From assembly GCA_020073395.1 (NCBI GenBank), contig JAIQFF010000053.1, forward strand, positions 1-46,946: a stretch of DNA of 46,946 nucleotides, written 5' to 3'. Under the pieces are notes generated by a model that worked only from the letters and a program-made list of their open reading frames with translations, was not told the DNA's origin and searched no databases. Below, in pieces: positions 17,447 to 25,791 of this stretch. This DNA is from Terriglobia bacterium (GTDB lineage Bacteria > Acidobacteriota > Terriglobia > Terriglobales > Acidobacteriaceae). Within the stretch, counting starts at the first letter, position 1, and every line of letters begins with the position of its first letter. Made by a program: the position numbers and the translations under genes.

Positions 17447-19123
17447 ATGCGAACCGATCCCATCGAACTGGAAATCTTTAAGAACATTTACCACTCCATT
17501 GCCGAAGAGATGGGGGCCGCTCTGCGGCGTACTGCATTTTCTCCCAATATCAAGGAGCGGCGCGACTATTCCTGTGCTGTCTTTGATGCTCACGGCGAAG
17601 TGATTGCTATGGGCGATCACATGCCCGTGCATCTGGGTTCGATGCCAATGTCGGTGCGAGCGGCCATTGAGAGCCTTCCGCTGGGACCCGGCGACGTTGC
17701 GATGCTGAATGATCCCTTTCGCGGGGGGACGCATCTGCCGGACATCACATTGGTGGCCCCGGTATATATGCGGCATAAGCGGCGAGGGCAAGATGCCCTC
17801 GGGACAGCCGGCGAGGACGCCGGCGCTACGGAAAGTCCGCGTAAGCGTGGCCACCATCCCGATTTTTACGTGGCCTCGCGGGCACATCACGCGGATGTCG
17901 GCGGGACTTATCCGGGGTCGATGGGCTTGTGCCGTGAGATTTATCAGGAAGGATTGCGCATTCCGCCGGTGCGGCTCATGCGTTCGGGGACAATGGACCG
18001 TGATGTTTTGGCGTTGCTGCTGAATAACGTCCGCACTCCCAATGAGCGCGAAGGCGACCTGGGAGCGCAGATTGCGGCCTGCCATACCGGCGCTCAACGG
18101 CTGAGCGAGGTTTGTGCGCGTTATGGGCTGGAGCGGGCGCACTTCGCATCGCGCAAGCTCCTGAATTACTCGGAGCAGATGATGCGCGCGTTTTTGGCGC
18201 GGGTGCCGAAGGGGACGTACCGGGCGGAAGACTTCATGGACAGCGACGGAATTAGCGACCGGCCGGTGAAGATTGTGGTCGCGGTCAAGTTTCAGGAGCC
18301 TCGCAGGCGAGCCGCCCGCAGCCACACAGTCACCGTGGATTTTACCGGTACTGATACACAGGTTCAGGGCAGTATCAATGCGGTTGAGGCCATCACCTAC
18401 TCTGCGTGCTTTTATGTATTCCGATGTTTGCTGGCTGAAGATGTGCCGGCGACCTCCGGGCTGATGCGGCCGGTCCGAGTGATTGCGCCTTCGGGGACCG
18501 TGGTGAATGCGCTCCCTCCGGCGGCGGTGGCGGGGGGAAATGTCGAGACATCGCAACGTATTGTGGATGTTCTGCTGCGGGCGCTGGCGCAAGCTGTTCC
18601 GGAGCAGATTCCGGCGGCGGCCTCGGGAACAATGAACAATCTCACCATCGGAGGAATGGACCCGCGCATGGGCGGGCCTTTCGCCTACTATGAAACGATT
18701 GCGGGGGGGATGGGCGCTCGTCCCACCAAGCCGGGCATTTCGGGTGTGCACACTCACATGACGAATTCGCTGAACACGCCGGCCGAAGCTTTGGAATATT
18801 CTTATCCGCTGCGCGTGAGGCAATATTCTCTGCGGCCTGGAAGCGGTGGCAACGGCAGACATCGGGGCGGGGACGGGATCATACGAGAAATAGAAGTATT
18901 AACCGAGGCCGAAGTCACGCTGCTGGCCGACCGGCGTACGCGTGGACCCTGGGGACTGAGGGGAGGCGCGGATGGTTTGCCGGGGAACGCATCCGTGATC
19001 CGGAGGGACGGTTCGGTGGAAAAATTGCCAGGCAAATCCAACGTGCGGTTGGTCAAGGGAGAACGGATCCGGATTGAGACACCGGGCGGAGGCGGCTGGG
19101 GAAACTCAAATCAAGATCGCTGA
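17447..19123 (+). CDS. Hydantoinase B/oxoprolinase-family protein with a REP-like in-frame insertion
   Basis: The 558-residue protein has the HyuB features: 'IFKNIYHSIAEEMGAALRRTAFSPNIKERRDYSCAVFD' near the start, 'GDHMPVHLGSMPMSVRA', 'NDPFRGGTHLPDITLVAPV', 'ASRAHHADVGG', and a C-terminus with 'LRPGSGGNGRHRGGDG' and 'ETPGGGGWG'. HyuB is normally one subunit of an ATP-dependent amidohydrolase with HyuA; no hyuA gene lies in this window. Between 'DITLVAPVYM' and 'FYVASRAHHADVGG' are about 24 extra Arg/Gly/Ala residues (113-139), encoded by a double-hairpin REP-like element at 17782-17830. Whether the enzyme tolerates this loop is unknown. Confidence 0.88.
   Translation: MRTDPIELEIFKNIYHSIAEEMGAALRRTAFSPNIKERRDYSCAVFDAHGEVIAMGDHMPVHLGSMPMSVRAAIESLPLGPGDVAMLNDPFRGGTHLPDITLVAPVYMRHKRRGQDALGTAGEDAGATESPRKRGHHPDFYVASRAHHADVGGTYPGSMGLCREIYQEGLRIPPVRLMRSGTMDRDVLALLLNNVRTPNEREGDLGAQIAACHTGAQRLSEVCARYGLERAHFASRKLLNYSEQMMRAFLARVPKGTYRAEDFMDSDGISDRPVKIVVAVKFQEPRRRAARSHTVTVDFTGTDTQVQGSINAVEAITYSACFYVFRCLLAEDVPATSGLMRPVRVIAPSGTVVNALPPAAVAGGNVETSQRIVDVLLRALAQAVPEQIPAAASGTMNNLTIGGMDPRMGGPFAYYETIAGGMGARPTKPGISGVHTHMTNSLNTPAEALEYSYPLRVRQYSLRPGSGGNGRHRGGDGIIREIEVLTEAEVTLLADRRTRGPWGLRGGADGLPGNASVIRRDGSVEKLPGKSNVRLVKGERIRIETPGGGGWGNSNQDR
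17782..17830. repeat. Double-hairpin REP element inside the hyuB-type gene
   Basis: GAGGGCA (17784-17790) pairs with TGCCCTC (17794-17800), and GCCGGCG (17807-17813) pairs with CGCCGGC (17818-17824) across AGGA. CTAC (17826-17829) follows, which on the other strand is GTAG in front of the hairpin. The intergenic element at 24831-24876 has the same order of parts. Its presence in frame within a gene suggests an insertion. Confidence 0.75.
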
Positions 19124-19138
19124 ATTACAGGAGGAGTG

Positions 19139-19444
19139 ATGCAACGCATAAAATCAGTGGGCGTTCTTTCCTGTGCCAAGATGTTAGGAGTCTTGTACGG
19201 CTGTCTGGGGCTGCTCTTTATCCCCATCGCCTTGGTCGCCGGGCTGGCCAGTATGGCGACACAACAAGCTAATAGTGCCATCGGCGGCGCAGCCATGCTG
19301 GTCTTGGGGATCCTTGCACCGGTTCTCTATGGTGCAATGGGGTTCGTGTTCGGTGCCATAGGGGCATGGATCTACAACTTGATCGCGAAGTGGTTGGGCG
19401 GGATTGAGATTCAGATGGAACCGGCTCCCACGGTCAGTCTCTAA
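19139..19444 (+). CDS. Small integral membrane protein
   Basis: The 101-residue protein has two hydrophobic segments (about residues 14-38 and 50-85) with Gly-rich helices 'MLVLGILAPVLYGAMGFVFGAIGAWIYN', and ends in a short acidic or polar tail. It resembles DUF3566-type two-helix membrane proteins of acidobacteria, with no known activity. AGGAGGAG sits directly before the ATG at 19139; GTG 19136 is too close to it. It follows hyuB by 15 nt and could be co-transcribed. Confidence 0.7.
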   Translation: MQRIKSVGVLSCAKMLGVLYGCLGLLFIPIALVAGLASMATQQANSAIGGAAMLVLGILAPVLYGAMGFVFGAIGAWIYNLIAKWLGGIEIQMEPAPTVSL

Positions 19445-19565
19445 ACCCAACTCGCTTTCAAATCGCAATAGTTTGACTTCGCCCTCCCCGTCCCGGGGGC
19501 ATGATCAGCGTGGTGCTAAAATAAAGGGTTTGGCTGATCACTTCGGACCCCACAGGTTGCCATTC

Positions 19566-20618
19566 ATGCAAAAAACGATGCTCGCGGTGGTCAAGCCGGA
19601 AGCCGCGCCGGGCGCGGAGATCCGTGAGGTCAAAGTCCCGGCGTTTGGCCGGAATGAGGTGCTGGTCAAGGTAAAAGTTGCTTCCATCTGCGGCACCGAT
19701 CTGCACATTTACGAGTGGGACCGCTGGGCGCAGAACCGCATACATCCGCCATTGATCCCCGGACATGAATTTTGTGGCGAGGTGGCGGCCTTCGGCGACG
19801 AAGTCACTAGCGTGAAAGAAGGCGACTTCGTTTCCGCGGAGATGCATGTGGCTTGCGGCAAGTGTTTGCAGTGCCGCACCGGGGAGGCCCATATTTGCCA
19901 GAACGTCAAGATCATCGGCGTGGATGCGGACGGAGCATTTGCCGAGTACGTGGTGATTCCGGAATCGAACATCTGGAAACTCGATCCGGCGATCCCGCAG
20001 GAGTACGCGTCGATTCTGGACCCCCTGGGGAACGCTGTGCACTGCGTGCTGGCGGGCGAGATTGCCGCCAGGACAGTCGCCATCACCGGTTGCGGGCCTA
20101 TCGGGCTGTTCTCGATCGCGGTGGCGCGCGCGGTCGGGGCGACCACGATTTTTGCCATCGAGGTGAATGAGCATCGCCGGCGGCTGGCCCAGGAGATGAG
20201 GGCAGACTTCGCTCTCAACCCCTCGAAAGACGACGTGCGCGCCATTGTGATGGAGCAAACGGGCGGGCTGGGTGCGGATGTTGTGCTCGAGATGGCGGGC
20301 CATCCCAGCGCCATACGGACCGCTTTCGATATTGTCCGGCGCGGTGGACGAATTTCTCTTCTGGGGCTGACCTCGAAGCCGGTTTCGCTCAACTTCTCTG
20401 AGGACATCATTTTCAAAGGAATTACCATTCAAGGTATCAGCGGGCGCCGCATGTATCAGACCTGGTATCAGATGACCGCGTTGTTGAAGGCTGGGAAACT
20501 GGATCTTCATCCGGTTATCACCGATCGTATCGGGATGAAAGATTTCTCCAAGGCCATGGAGAGATTGAAGACGGGGGAGGCGAGTAAGATTCTGGTTTAT
20601 CCCAACGGGGCTAAGTAA
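19566..20618 (+). CDS. tdh: L-threonine 3-dehydrogenase (zinc-type)
   Basis: The 350-residue medium-chain dehydrogenase oxidises L-threonine to 2-amino-3-ketobutyrate with NAD. It shows the catalytic zinc ligands Cys42 ('ICGTDLHIYEWD') and His67-Glu68 ('GHEFCGEV'), the structural zinc cysteines 97, 100, 103 and 111, the NAD motif 'TGCGPIG', and 'GISGRRMYQTWYQM', which is diagnostic of Tdh. Length matches Tdh (about 341-350). ATG 19566 (or 19578) is chosen by alignment to the family; the frame is open upstream but without domain sequence. The usual partner kbl is not adjacent, so 2-amino-3-ketobutyrate must be handled elsewhere. Confidence 0.92.
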   Translation: MQKTMLAVVKPEAAPGAEIREVKVPAFGRNEVLVKVKVASICGTDLHIYEWDRWAQNRIHPPLIPGHEFCGEVAAFGDEVTSVKEGDFVSAEMHVACGKCLQCRTGEAHICQNVKIIGVDADGAFAEYVVIPESNIWKLDPAIPQEYASILDPLGNAVHCVLAGEIAARTVAITGCGPIGLFSIAVARAVGATTIFAIEVNEHRRRLAQEMRADFALNPSKDDVRAIVMEQTGGLGADVVLEMAGHPSAIRTAFDIVRRGGRISLLGLTSKPVSLNFSEDIIFKGITIQGISGRRMYQTWYQMTALLKAGKLDLHPVITDRIGMKDFSKAMERLKTGEASKILVYPNGAK

Positions 20619-20685
20619 ATTCAGTTGCCAGTTGTGTGTCCCCGGTTCTCAGCCAAATCCATTCATCGGATACAATTCCAGAACC

Positions 20686-21849
20686 ATGCTTCGTTACTTC
20701 ACTGCGGGGGAATCTCACGGCGAGGCGCTAGTCGGCTTTCTTTCGGGCCTGCCTGCCGGGCTGAAAGTGGACCAGGCCTTCGTGGACCGCGAACTGTGGC
20801 GCCGGCAACAGGGTTTTGGCCGCGGCGGGCGGATGAAGATCGAGACCGACAAAGCTCATTTTCTGTCGGGGGTGCGTCACGGGGCAACCATTGGATCGCC
20901 GATCGCGGTCCTGCTGGAAAATAAAGATTGGAAAAACTGGCAGGAATCGCTTCCAGTGGAAGAGGGAGATTCGGCCAAACATAAGCGCGTGGCTTCACCG
21001 CGTCCCGGGCACGCCGATCTGGCGGGGGCCCTTAAGTACAATTTTCCCGAAGCCCGCTACGTGCTGGAACGTGCGTCGGCACGAGAATCAGCGGCGCGGG
21101 TTGCCATTGGTGCTCTGGCGAAGTTGTTCCTGCGCGACCTGGGAGTCGACGTGTTCAGCCATGTAGTGGCTGTCGGCGGCGCCGTATTGAAGAAGGACGT
21201 TTCCTGGGAACAGATTCGCGGCCTTTCGGAGCGTGATGAGGTGGTGTTGAATTGTGCTGACCCTGAAACTGAGCAGCAAATGAGAGAAGAAGTGGACAAG
21301 GTGCTGCGGACGGGAGATTCCGTCGGCGGCGTCTTCGAAGTAGTGGCCCATAAAGTTCCTCCCGGGCTGGGCACGTACGCGCAATGGGATGAACGGCTGG
21401 ACGGACTGCTGGCGAGTGCAGTCATGTCGCTGCAGGCGGTGAAGGCGGTCGAGATTGGCGCGGGAGTGACCGCGGCGTCCTCTCCGGGTTCCGCTGTGCA
21501 TGATGAAATAGGATACGCAGCAGCCACCGGATTTACCCGCAGCAGGAATAATGCTGGAGGAATTGAGGGCGGAGTGTCGAACGGCGAGGACATTGTGGTG
21601 CGCGGATATCTGAAGCCGATTTCCACCTTGCGTCGTCCTTTGCAATCGGTGGATTTTGCCAGCCGGGAGCCAGTCAAGGCGGCCTACGAGCGCTCTGACG
21701 TGTGCGTGGTGCCGGCCGCAGGAGTGGCGGCGGAGGCCATGGTGGCATTGACTCTGGCGCGCTGCGCGCTGGAAAAGTTCGGCGGCGATTCCATGGCCGA
21801 AACGTCACGAAACTTTCAGGGATACTTGGAGCAAGTGAAGAATTACTGA
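20686..21849 (+). CDS. aroC: Chorismate synthase
   Basis: The 387-residue enzyme makes chorismate from 5-enolpyruvylshikimate-3-phosphate, the last step of the shikimate pathway, and needs reduced FMN. Diagnostic motifs are 'FTAGESHGEAL' (residues 5-15), 'RPGHADLAGALKY', 'RASARESAARVAIGALAK' and 'AVEIGAGV...SSPGSAVHDE' further on. Length fits the bacterial form. It leads the run aroC-def-fmt-rsmB, with 19 nt to def. The ATG at 20686 matches the conserved N-terminus 'MLRYFTAGESHG', but no ribosome binding site stands out. Confidence 0.96.
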   Translation: MLRYFTAGESHGEALVGFLSGLPAGLKVDQAFVDRELWRRQQGFGRGGRMKIETDKAHFLSGVRHGATIGSPIAVLLENKDWKNWQESLPVEEGDSAKHKRVASPRPGHADLAGALKYNFPEARYVLERASARESAARVAIGALAKLFLRDLGVDVFSHVVAVGGAVLKKDVSWEQIRGLSERDEVVLNCADPETEQQMREEVDKVLRTGDSVGGVFEVVAHKVPPGLGTYAQWDERLDGLLASAVMSLQAVKAVEIGAGVTAASSPGSAVHDEIGYAAATGFTRSRNNAGGIEGGVSNGEDIVVRGYLKPISTLRRPLQSVDFASREPVKAAYERSDVCVVPAAGVAAEAMVALTLARCALEKFGGDSMAETSRNFQGYLEQVKNY

Positions 21850-21868
21850 GGCTGACGACTAAACCTGC

Positions 21869-22378
21869 ATGATCTATCCCATTGTGAAGTTTGGAAATCC
21901 GGTACTGGAAAAACCCGCCGAACCAGTCACCGTTTTTGACAGCGATTTGAAGAAGCTGGTCGATGACATGTTCGAGTCGATGTACGCAGCACACGGCGTG
22001 GGATTAGCAGCGCCGCAGATCGGAATCTCGAAGCGGCTAGCGGTCATCGACGTTACGTTCAAGGAAGACCCAGATGCCAAGCTGGTGATTGCGAATCCGG
22101 AAATCATCCGGACCGAGGGCCGCCACACTCAGAATGAAGGCTGCCTGAGCATTCCTGAGTTTCGCGAACCGGTGGCCCGCGCGCGCAAAGTGACCATCCG
22201 GGCTCAAGATGTCAACGGGAAGTGGTTCGAGAAAACGGGTGAAGATCTGCTGGCCCGCGCCTTCCTGCACGAAACCGATCATCTGAATGGCAAGCTGTAC
22301 ATCAGCCACATCAGCGCCCTCAAGCGCGACTTCATGAAGCGCAAGATCCGCAAGCTGATGAAAGCGGGAGAATGGTAG
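21869..22378 (+). CDS. def: Peptide deformylase
   Basis: The 169-residue metalloenzyme removes the formyl group from the N-terminal methionine of new proteins. All three family motifs are present: 'GVGLAAPQIG' (43-52), 'EGCLS' with metal ligand Cys92, and 'HETDH' (134-138) with the two metal histidines and the catalytic Glu. It lies 19 nt after aroC and 77 nt before fmt, the enzyme that adds the formyl group, which is the usual def-fmt coupling. Confidence 0.97.
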   Translation: MIYPIVKFGNPVLEKPAEPVTVFDSDLKKLVDDMFESMYAAHGVGLAAPQIGISKRLAVIDVTFKEDPDAKLVIANPEIIRTEGRHTQNEGCLSIPEFREPVARARKVTIRAQDVNGKWFEKTGEDLLARAFLHETDHLNGKLYISHISALKRDFMKRKIRKLMKAGEW

Positions 22379-22455
22379 GAATTGCGGGCGCCGGGCGTCA
22401 GACCTTGGGCGTCGGCGAAAGCGATTTAGGTCTGAGGTCCGACGTCTGACGTCCG

Positions 22456-23394
22456 ATGCCCGGTTCTCTCAATCTCGTTTTCTGCGGCACGCCGGCATTT
22501 GCTGTGCCTACTCTCGAGAAGCTGGTTCAGGCCGGGTTCTATGTGCCTCTTGTAGTGACGCAGCCGGACAGGCCGAGGGGCCGGGGCATGGAGCTTGCCC
22601 TTTCGCCGGTGAAGCAGCGGGGGCTGCAACTGGGATTGCAGGTCAGCCAGCCAGACAAGATCAAGAACAACCAAGAGTTTCGCGGGCAACTTGAGCGAGT
22701 CGCGCCTGACGCAATCATTGTTGTCGGGTATGGGCGCATCATTCCACAATGGATGATCGATCTCCCACCTCTGGGAAACCTCAACCTGCATGCCTCCTTG
22801 CTGCCGAAGTATCGCGGGGCGGCGCCCATTCAGTGGGCCATCGCGCGCGACGAAAGTGTGACCGGCGTCACCACCATGCGAATCGATGCTGGGCTCGATA
22901 CCGGAGATATTCTGTTGCAGAGAGAAATCCCAATTGCGCCGCAGGACACGGCCGTCACCCTGGCGCCGCGAATGGCCGCGATCGGCGCCGACCTTATGGT
23001 TGAAACCCTGCGCGGACTGCAGGCTGGAACGGTTCAGCCGCGGCCACAGGACCATACCAGAGCCACGCTTGCGCCCATACTCAAGAAAGAAGATGGCCGG
23101 GTTGATTTTCAGCTCACGGCCAAGGAAATCCTGAATCGCCTGCGCGGCTTCCAGCCCTGGCCGGGTGCATACACCACCTTCCGCGGGAAGAATCTGCACA
23201 TCTGGACGGCGCAGCCGGTCGAGCTTGCCGCGGCGGCGGCTCAAGTTATTGTGGAGAATGGTCATCTGTTTGTCGGTTGCGGAGCGGGTGCGCTGGAGCT
23301 AGTTGAAGTGCAGCTCGAAGGAAAGAAACGCATGCCGGCGGCCGATTTCGTCCACGGCTATCAGCCACGCAACGGCGAGAAGCTGGGCTACTGA
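22456..23394 (+). CDS. fmt: Methionyl-tRNA formyltransferase
   Basis: The 312-residue enzyme formylates initiator Met-tRNA with 10-formyl-tetrahydrofolate. The N-terminal Rossmann domain opens with 'LVFCGTPAFAVPTLEKL'; the catalytic segment 'NLHASLLPKYRGAAPIQWAI' and 'DAGLDTGDILL' follow. A C-terminal OB-like domain contains 'LRGFQPWPGAYTTF'. Length is typical. It is preceded by a GTC/GAC-rich spacer (22385-22455) and followed after 39 nt by rsmB, the classic def-fmt-rsmB order. Confidence 0.97.
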   Translation: MPGSLNLVFCGTPAFAVPTLEKLVQAGFYVPLVVTQPDRPRGRGMELALSPVKQRGLQLGLQVSQPDKIKNNQEFRGQLERVAPDAIIVVGYGRIIPQWMIDLPPLGNLNLHASLLPKYRGAAPIQWAIARDESVTGVTTMRIDAGLDTGDILLQREIPIAPQDTAVTLAPRMAAIGADLMVETLRGLQAGTVQPRPQDHTRATLAPILKKEDGRVDFQLTAKEILNRLRGFQPWPGAYTTFRGKNLHIWTAQPVELAAAAAQVIVENGHLFVGCGAGALELVEVQLEGKKRMPAADFVHGYQPRNGEKLGY

Positions 23395-23433
23395 GACCCG
23401 GGAACTAGTTACTGTCAACTGAGCTTGTAACCA

Positions 23434-24777
23434 ATGTCCATTTCTCCCGCTCGGACCGCGGCTTTCGACGTCCTGCTTCGGATTGATCAGCAGGACGCAT
23501 ACGCCACCGAGCTCTTGCACTCGAGCCTATACGCGAAGCTTTCGCCGGCGGACCATGGTCTGGCAACTGAACTGGTGATGGGAGTACTGCGGTGGCGGTC
23601 TGTGCTGGATAGTGAAATCGGTCGATTCTCGGACAAGAGCGTCAGTAAACTTGACATCGAGGTGCTCACCGCGTTGCGGTTGGCGGCATATCAATTGTTG
23701 TTTCTTGACCGGATTCCCGGGCGGGCCGCAGTGCACGAGAGTGTGGAGTTGGTGAAGCGCGCCCGCAAGGGATCGGCTGCTCCTTTTGCGAATGCTGTGT
23801 TGCGCAAGCTCGCGAGAAGTACTTTAGATCTGGATTACGATCCGAAGATTCGCGCTGCCGGCCATCGGAACGCCGTGGAGCTATCTCAGAAATTAGCGCA
23901 TCCGCTTTGGCTGGTTGAGCGGTGGGTGCAGCACTTCGGTCTGGAACGGGCGCGGCAAATTTGCAGCTACGACCAGCATGCTCCGGCGGCTGCGGTTCGT
24001 TTCTCTGACGCTGGCACAGAATCCGAACTGAAGCGCGACGGCATCGAACTGGTTCCCGGCGAGTTACTGGCTTCGGCGCGCCGGGTTCGGACTGGAAATG
24101 TTTCGCTCACCCGGGCCTTCGCAGAGGGCCGAGTCGCGATCCAGGACGAGGCCTCGCAGCTGGTGGCGCTGCTGGTTGGCAAGGGGACGAGAATCCTGGA
24201 TTGTTGCGCCGCTCCCGGCGGCAAGACGAGGGTGCTGGCGGAACAAAATCCCAAAGCCAGCATTATTGCCCTGGAGTTGCATGCGCACCGTGCCCGATTG
24301 ATGCGGCAACTGGTCCCAGCCACAAATGTGGAAGTGATTAATGCGGACGTGCTCGATTTCACCGCCAGCGCGAGGTTCGACTGTGTCTTGGTCGATGTGC
24401 CTTGCTCCGGCACCGGCACTCTGGCGCACAATCCTGAGATCAAATGGCGATTGAAGGGGCAAGACCTCGCTGACTTGCAAGTGCGGCAGCTGGCGATTCT
24501 GCGGGCGGCAATGCATCGTGTTGCGGCTGGAGGAAGACTGGTGTACTCCACTTGTTCCTTGGAGCCGGAAGAGAATGAGGAAGTGGTGGAAAGAGCGCTT
24601 CCCGGTGAGCCCGAATTCTCGGTGCTCGATTGCCGGTTGGAACTGCAGCGGTTGCGGGTGGAGGGCGAAGTGGTGTGGAGCGATCTGGACTCGTTGGTCA
24701 GCGGACGGTTTCTGCGAACGATTCCTGGAGTGCATCCCTGCGACGGTTTTTTCGTGGCGATTCTGCGACGGAACTGA
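23434..24777 (+). CDS. rsmB: 16S rRNA (cytosine-967 C5)-methyltransferase
   Basis: The 447-residue protein has an N-terminal NusB-like RNA-binding domain ('ARTAAFDVLLRIDQQDAYA', 'RIPGRAAVHESVELVKRARKG') and a C-terminal SAM methyltransferase domain. Visible motifs are the SAM loop 'ILDCCAAPGGKTRVLAE', motif IV 'LVDVPCSGTGTLAHNPEIKW' and the nucleophile Cys motif 'LVYSTCSLEPEENEEVV'. The C-terminus ends in 'CDGFFVAILRR', as in other RsmB proteins. It closes the def-fmt-rsmB run and converges with the PASTA gene across a REP element. Confidence 0.96.
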   Translation: MSISPARTAAFDVLLRIDQQDAYATELLHSSLYAKLSPADHGLATELVMGVLRWRSVLDSEIGRFSDKSVSKLDIEVLTALRLAAYQLLFLDRIPGRAAVHESVELVKRARKGSAAPFANAVLRKLARSTLDLDYDPKIRAAGHRNAVELSQKLAHPLWLVERWVQHFGLERARQICSYDQHAPAAAVRFSDAGTESELKRDGIELVPGELLASARRVRTGNVSLTRAFAEGRVAIQDEASQLVALLVGKGTRILDCCAAPGGKTRVLAEQNPKASIIALELHAHRARLMRQLVPATNVEVINADVLDFTASARFDCVLVDVPCSGTGTLAHNPEIKWRLKGQDLADLQVRQLAILRAAMHRVAAGGRLVYSTCSLEPEENEEVVERALPGEPEFSVLDCRLELQRLRVEGEVVWSDLDSLVSGRFLRTIPGVHPCDGFFVAILRRN

Positions 24778-24830
24778 TTTCAGGCATGCTGGAAAAATCG
24801 AGTCTTCTTAACTGAAACATGCGCATCTCA

Positions 24831-24876
24831 CGGCGGGCAGGAACCCGCCGGACAACCGGCGGGACGTCGGCGCTAC
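24831..24876. repeat. Double-hairpin REP element between convergent genes
   Basis: CGGCGGG (24831-24837) pairs with CCCGCCG (24844-24850); CCGGCG then pairs with CGTCGG with one wobble, and CTAC (24873-24876) closes the element. The layout equals the element in the hyuB gene (17782-17830). Confidence 0.65.
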
Positions 24877-24886
24877 CAAGCTCCGC

Positions 24887-25624
24887 CTAGCGAACTTCAA
24901 AGTTTACGATCGCCCCGGTGAGCACTTTCTCTCCTGCCGCAGGGTTTTGCGTCATGATCGTGCTGCCCGGGAATGGGGGCGGCACCGTCGTCGCCGGGGA
25001 GCCCTCTGGAGGCGGGGCCGCGGCCACGTTTCCCAGGTGTAGCCCGGCATTTTGCACGGCCTGGATAGCGCGACCGAGGGGCTGTCCGACGAAGCTGGGC
25101 ATGACGAAGGCCTGGGGTTGCAACGGCGTCGCGACCAGCAGACTGATTTTGGGGGCGGAGACGCCGCTGGCGTTCGGGGGCGGCGCTTGGGCCAGGATCT
25201 GGCTGTCCGGGGCGTCGGGAAATTGCATCTGCGCGATGGCACCGACGTCCAGACCGCGGCGGCGGATATTGATGTTGGCGGCGCGCTCGGTCTGTCCGAT
25301 GACGTTCGGGATGGCGACGCGCTGGGGACCGAGGCTCTCGGCGACGCGGACTTGCCAGCCCCGACGCACCTGGCTCCCGGCCGGCGGAAGCTGGGACAGT
25401 ATCTTTCCTTCCGGAACCGTGGGGCTGTAGTACTGGCGTTCTACATTCAGGTCCAGTCCTTTTTGCTCGGCGATCATCCGGGCCGCGGCCGGGCTTTCAC
25501 CTACCAGATTGGGAACGGCGACTTCGTGGCCGTGGATGGCCAGGCGCATGGCGGTGAGCGCGGAAATCAGCGCCACTACCAGTAAGACCAGCGCCAGCAG
25601 GACCAGTCGGAAGAAAGACTTCAT
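24887..25624 (-). CDS. Membrane-anchored PASTA-domain protein
   Basis: The 245-residue protein has an N-terminal membrane helix (about residues 5-30) and three PASTA units: 'VAVPNLVGESPAAARMIAEQKGL', 'VAIPNVIGQTERAANINIRRRGL' and 'FVMPSFVGQPLGRAIQAVQNAGL', each followed by a 'P.G.I..Q.P' turn. PASTA repeats bind peptidoglycan or muropeptides outside the membrane. It has no kinase or transpeptidase domain of its own. A class A PBP and a Ser/Thr kinase without PASTA repeats lie 3-6 kb away. A role in sensing or scaffolding the cell wall is inference. Confidence 0.88.
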   Translation of the reverse strand: MKSFFRLVLLALVLLVVALISALTAMRLAIHGHEVAVPNLVGESPAAARMIAEQKGLDLNVERQYYSPTVPEGKILSQLPPAGSQVRRGWQVRVAESLGPQRVAIPNVIGQTERAANINIRRRGLDVGAIAQMQFPDAPDSQILAQAPPPNASGVSAPKISLLVATPLQPQAFVMPSFVGQPLGRAIQAVQNAGLHLGNVAAAPPPEGSPATTVPPPFPGSTIMTQNPAAGEKVLTGAIVNFEVR

Positions 25625-25791
25625 TAAGGCAGATTATAGTTTGGCGGGGACCGTGGCGGTGGCAACTTTCATCGGAGTGCCGGGCTTTTTCGCGGGCGCG
25701 TCACCCGCGGCCACATAGGCATGTTCCCAATTCAGGATCGAGGTTGTGCGTGGGTACTTTACTGCACTCTGCACCATCTATACTGGTTCCC

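Noticed and set aside
17429..18862. Long (477-codon) open frame opposite the hydantoinase-B gene
   Set aside because: It is antisense to a gene with clear family motifs, rich in Arg, His and Pro, and has no domain; a GC-driven shadow.
19458..20510. 350-codon open frame opposite tdh
   Set aside because: Tdh has its full zinc and NAD motifs on the plus strand; the opposite frame has none.
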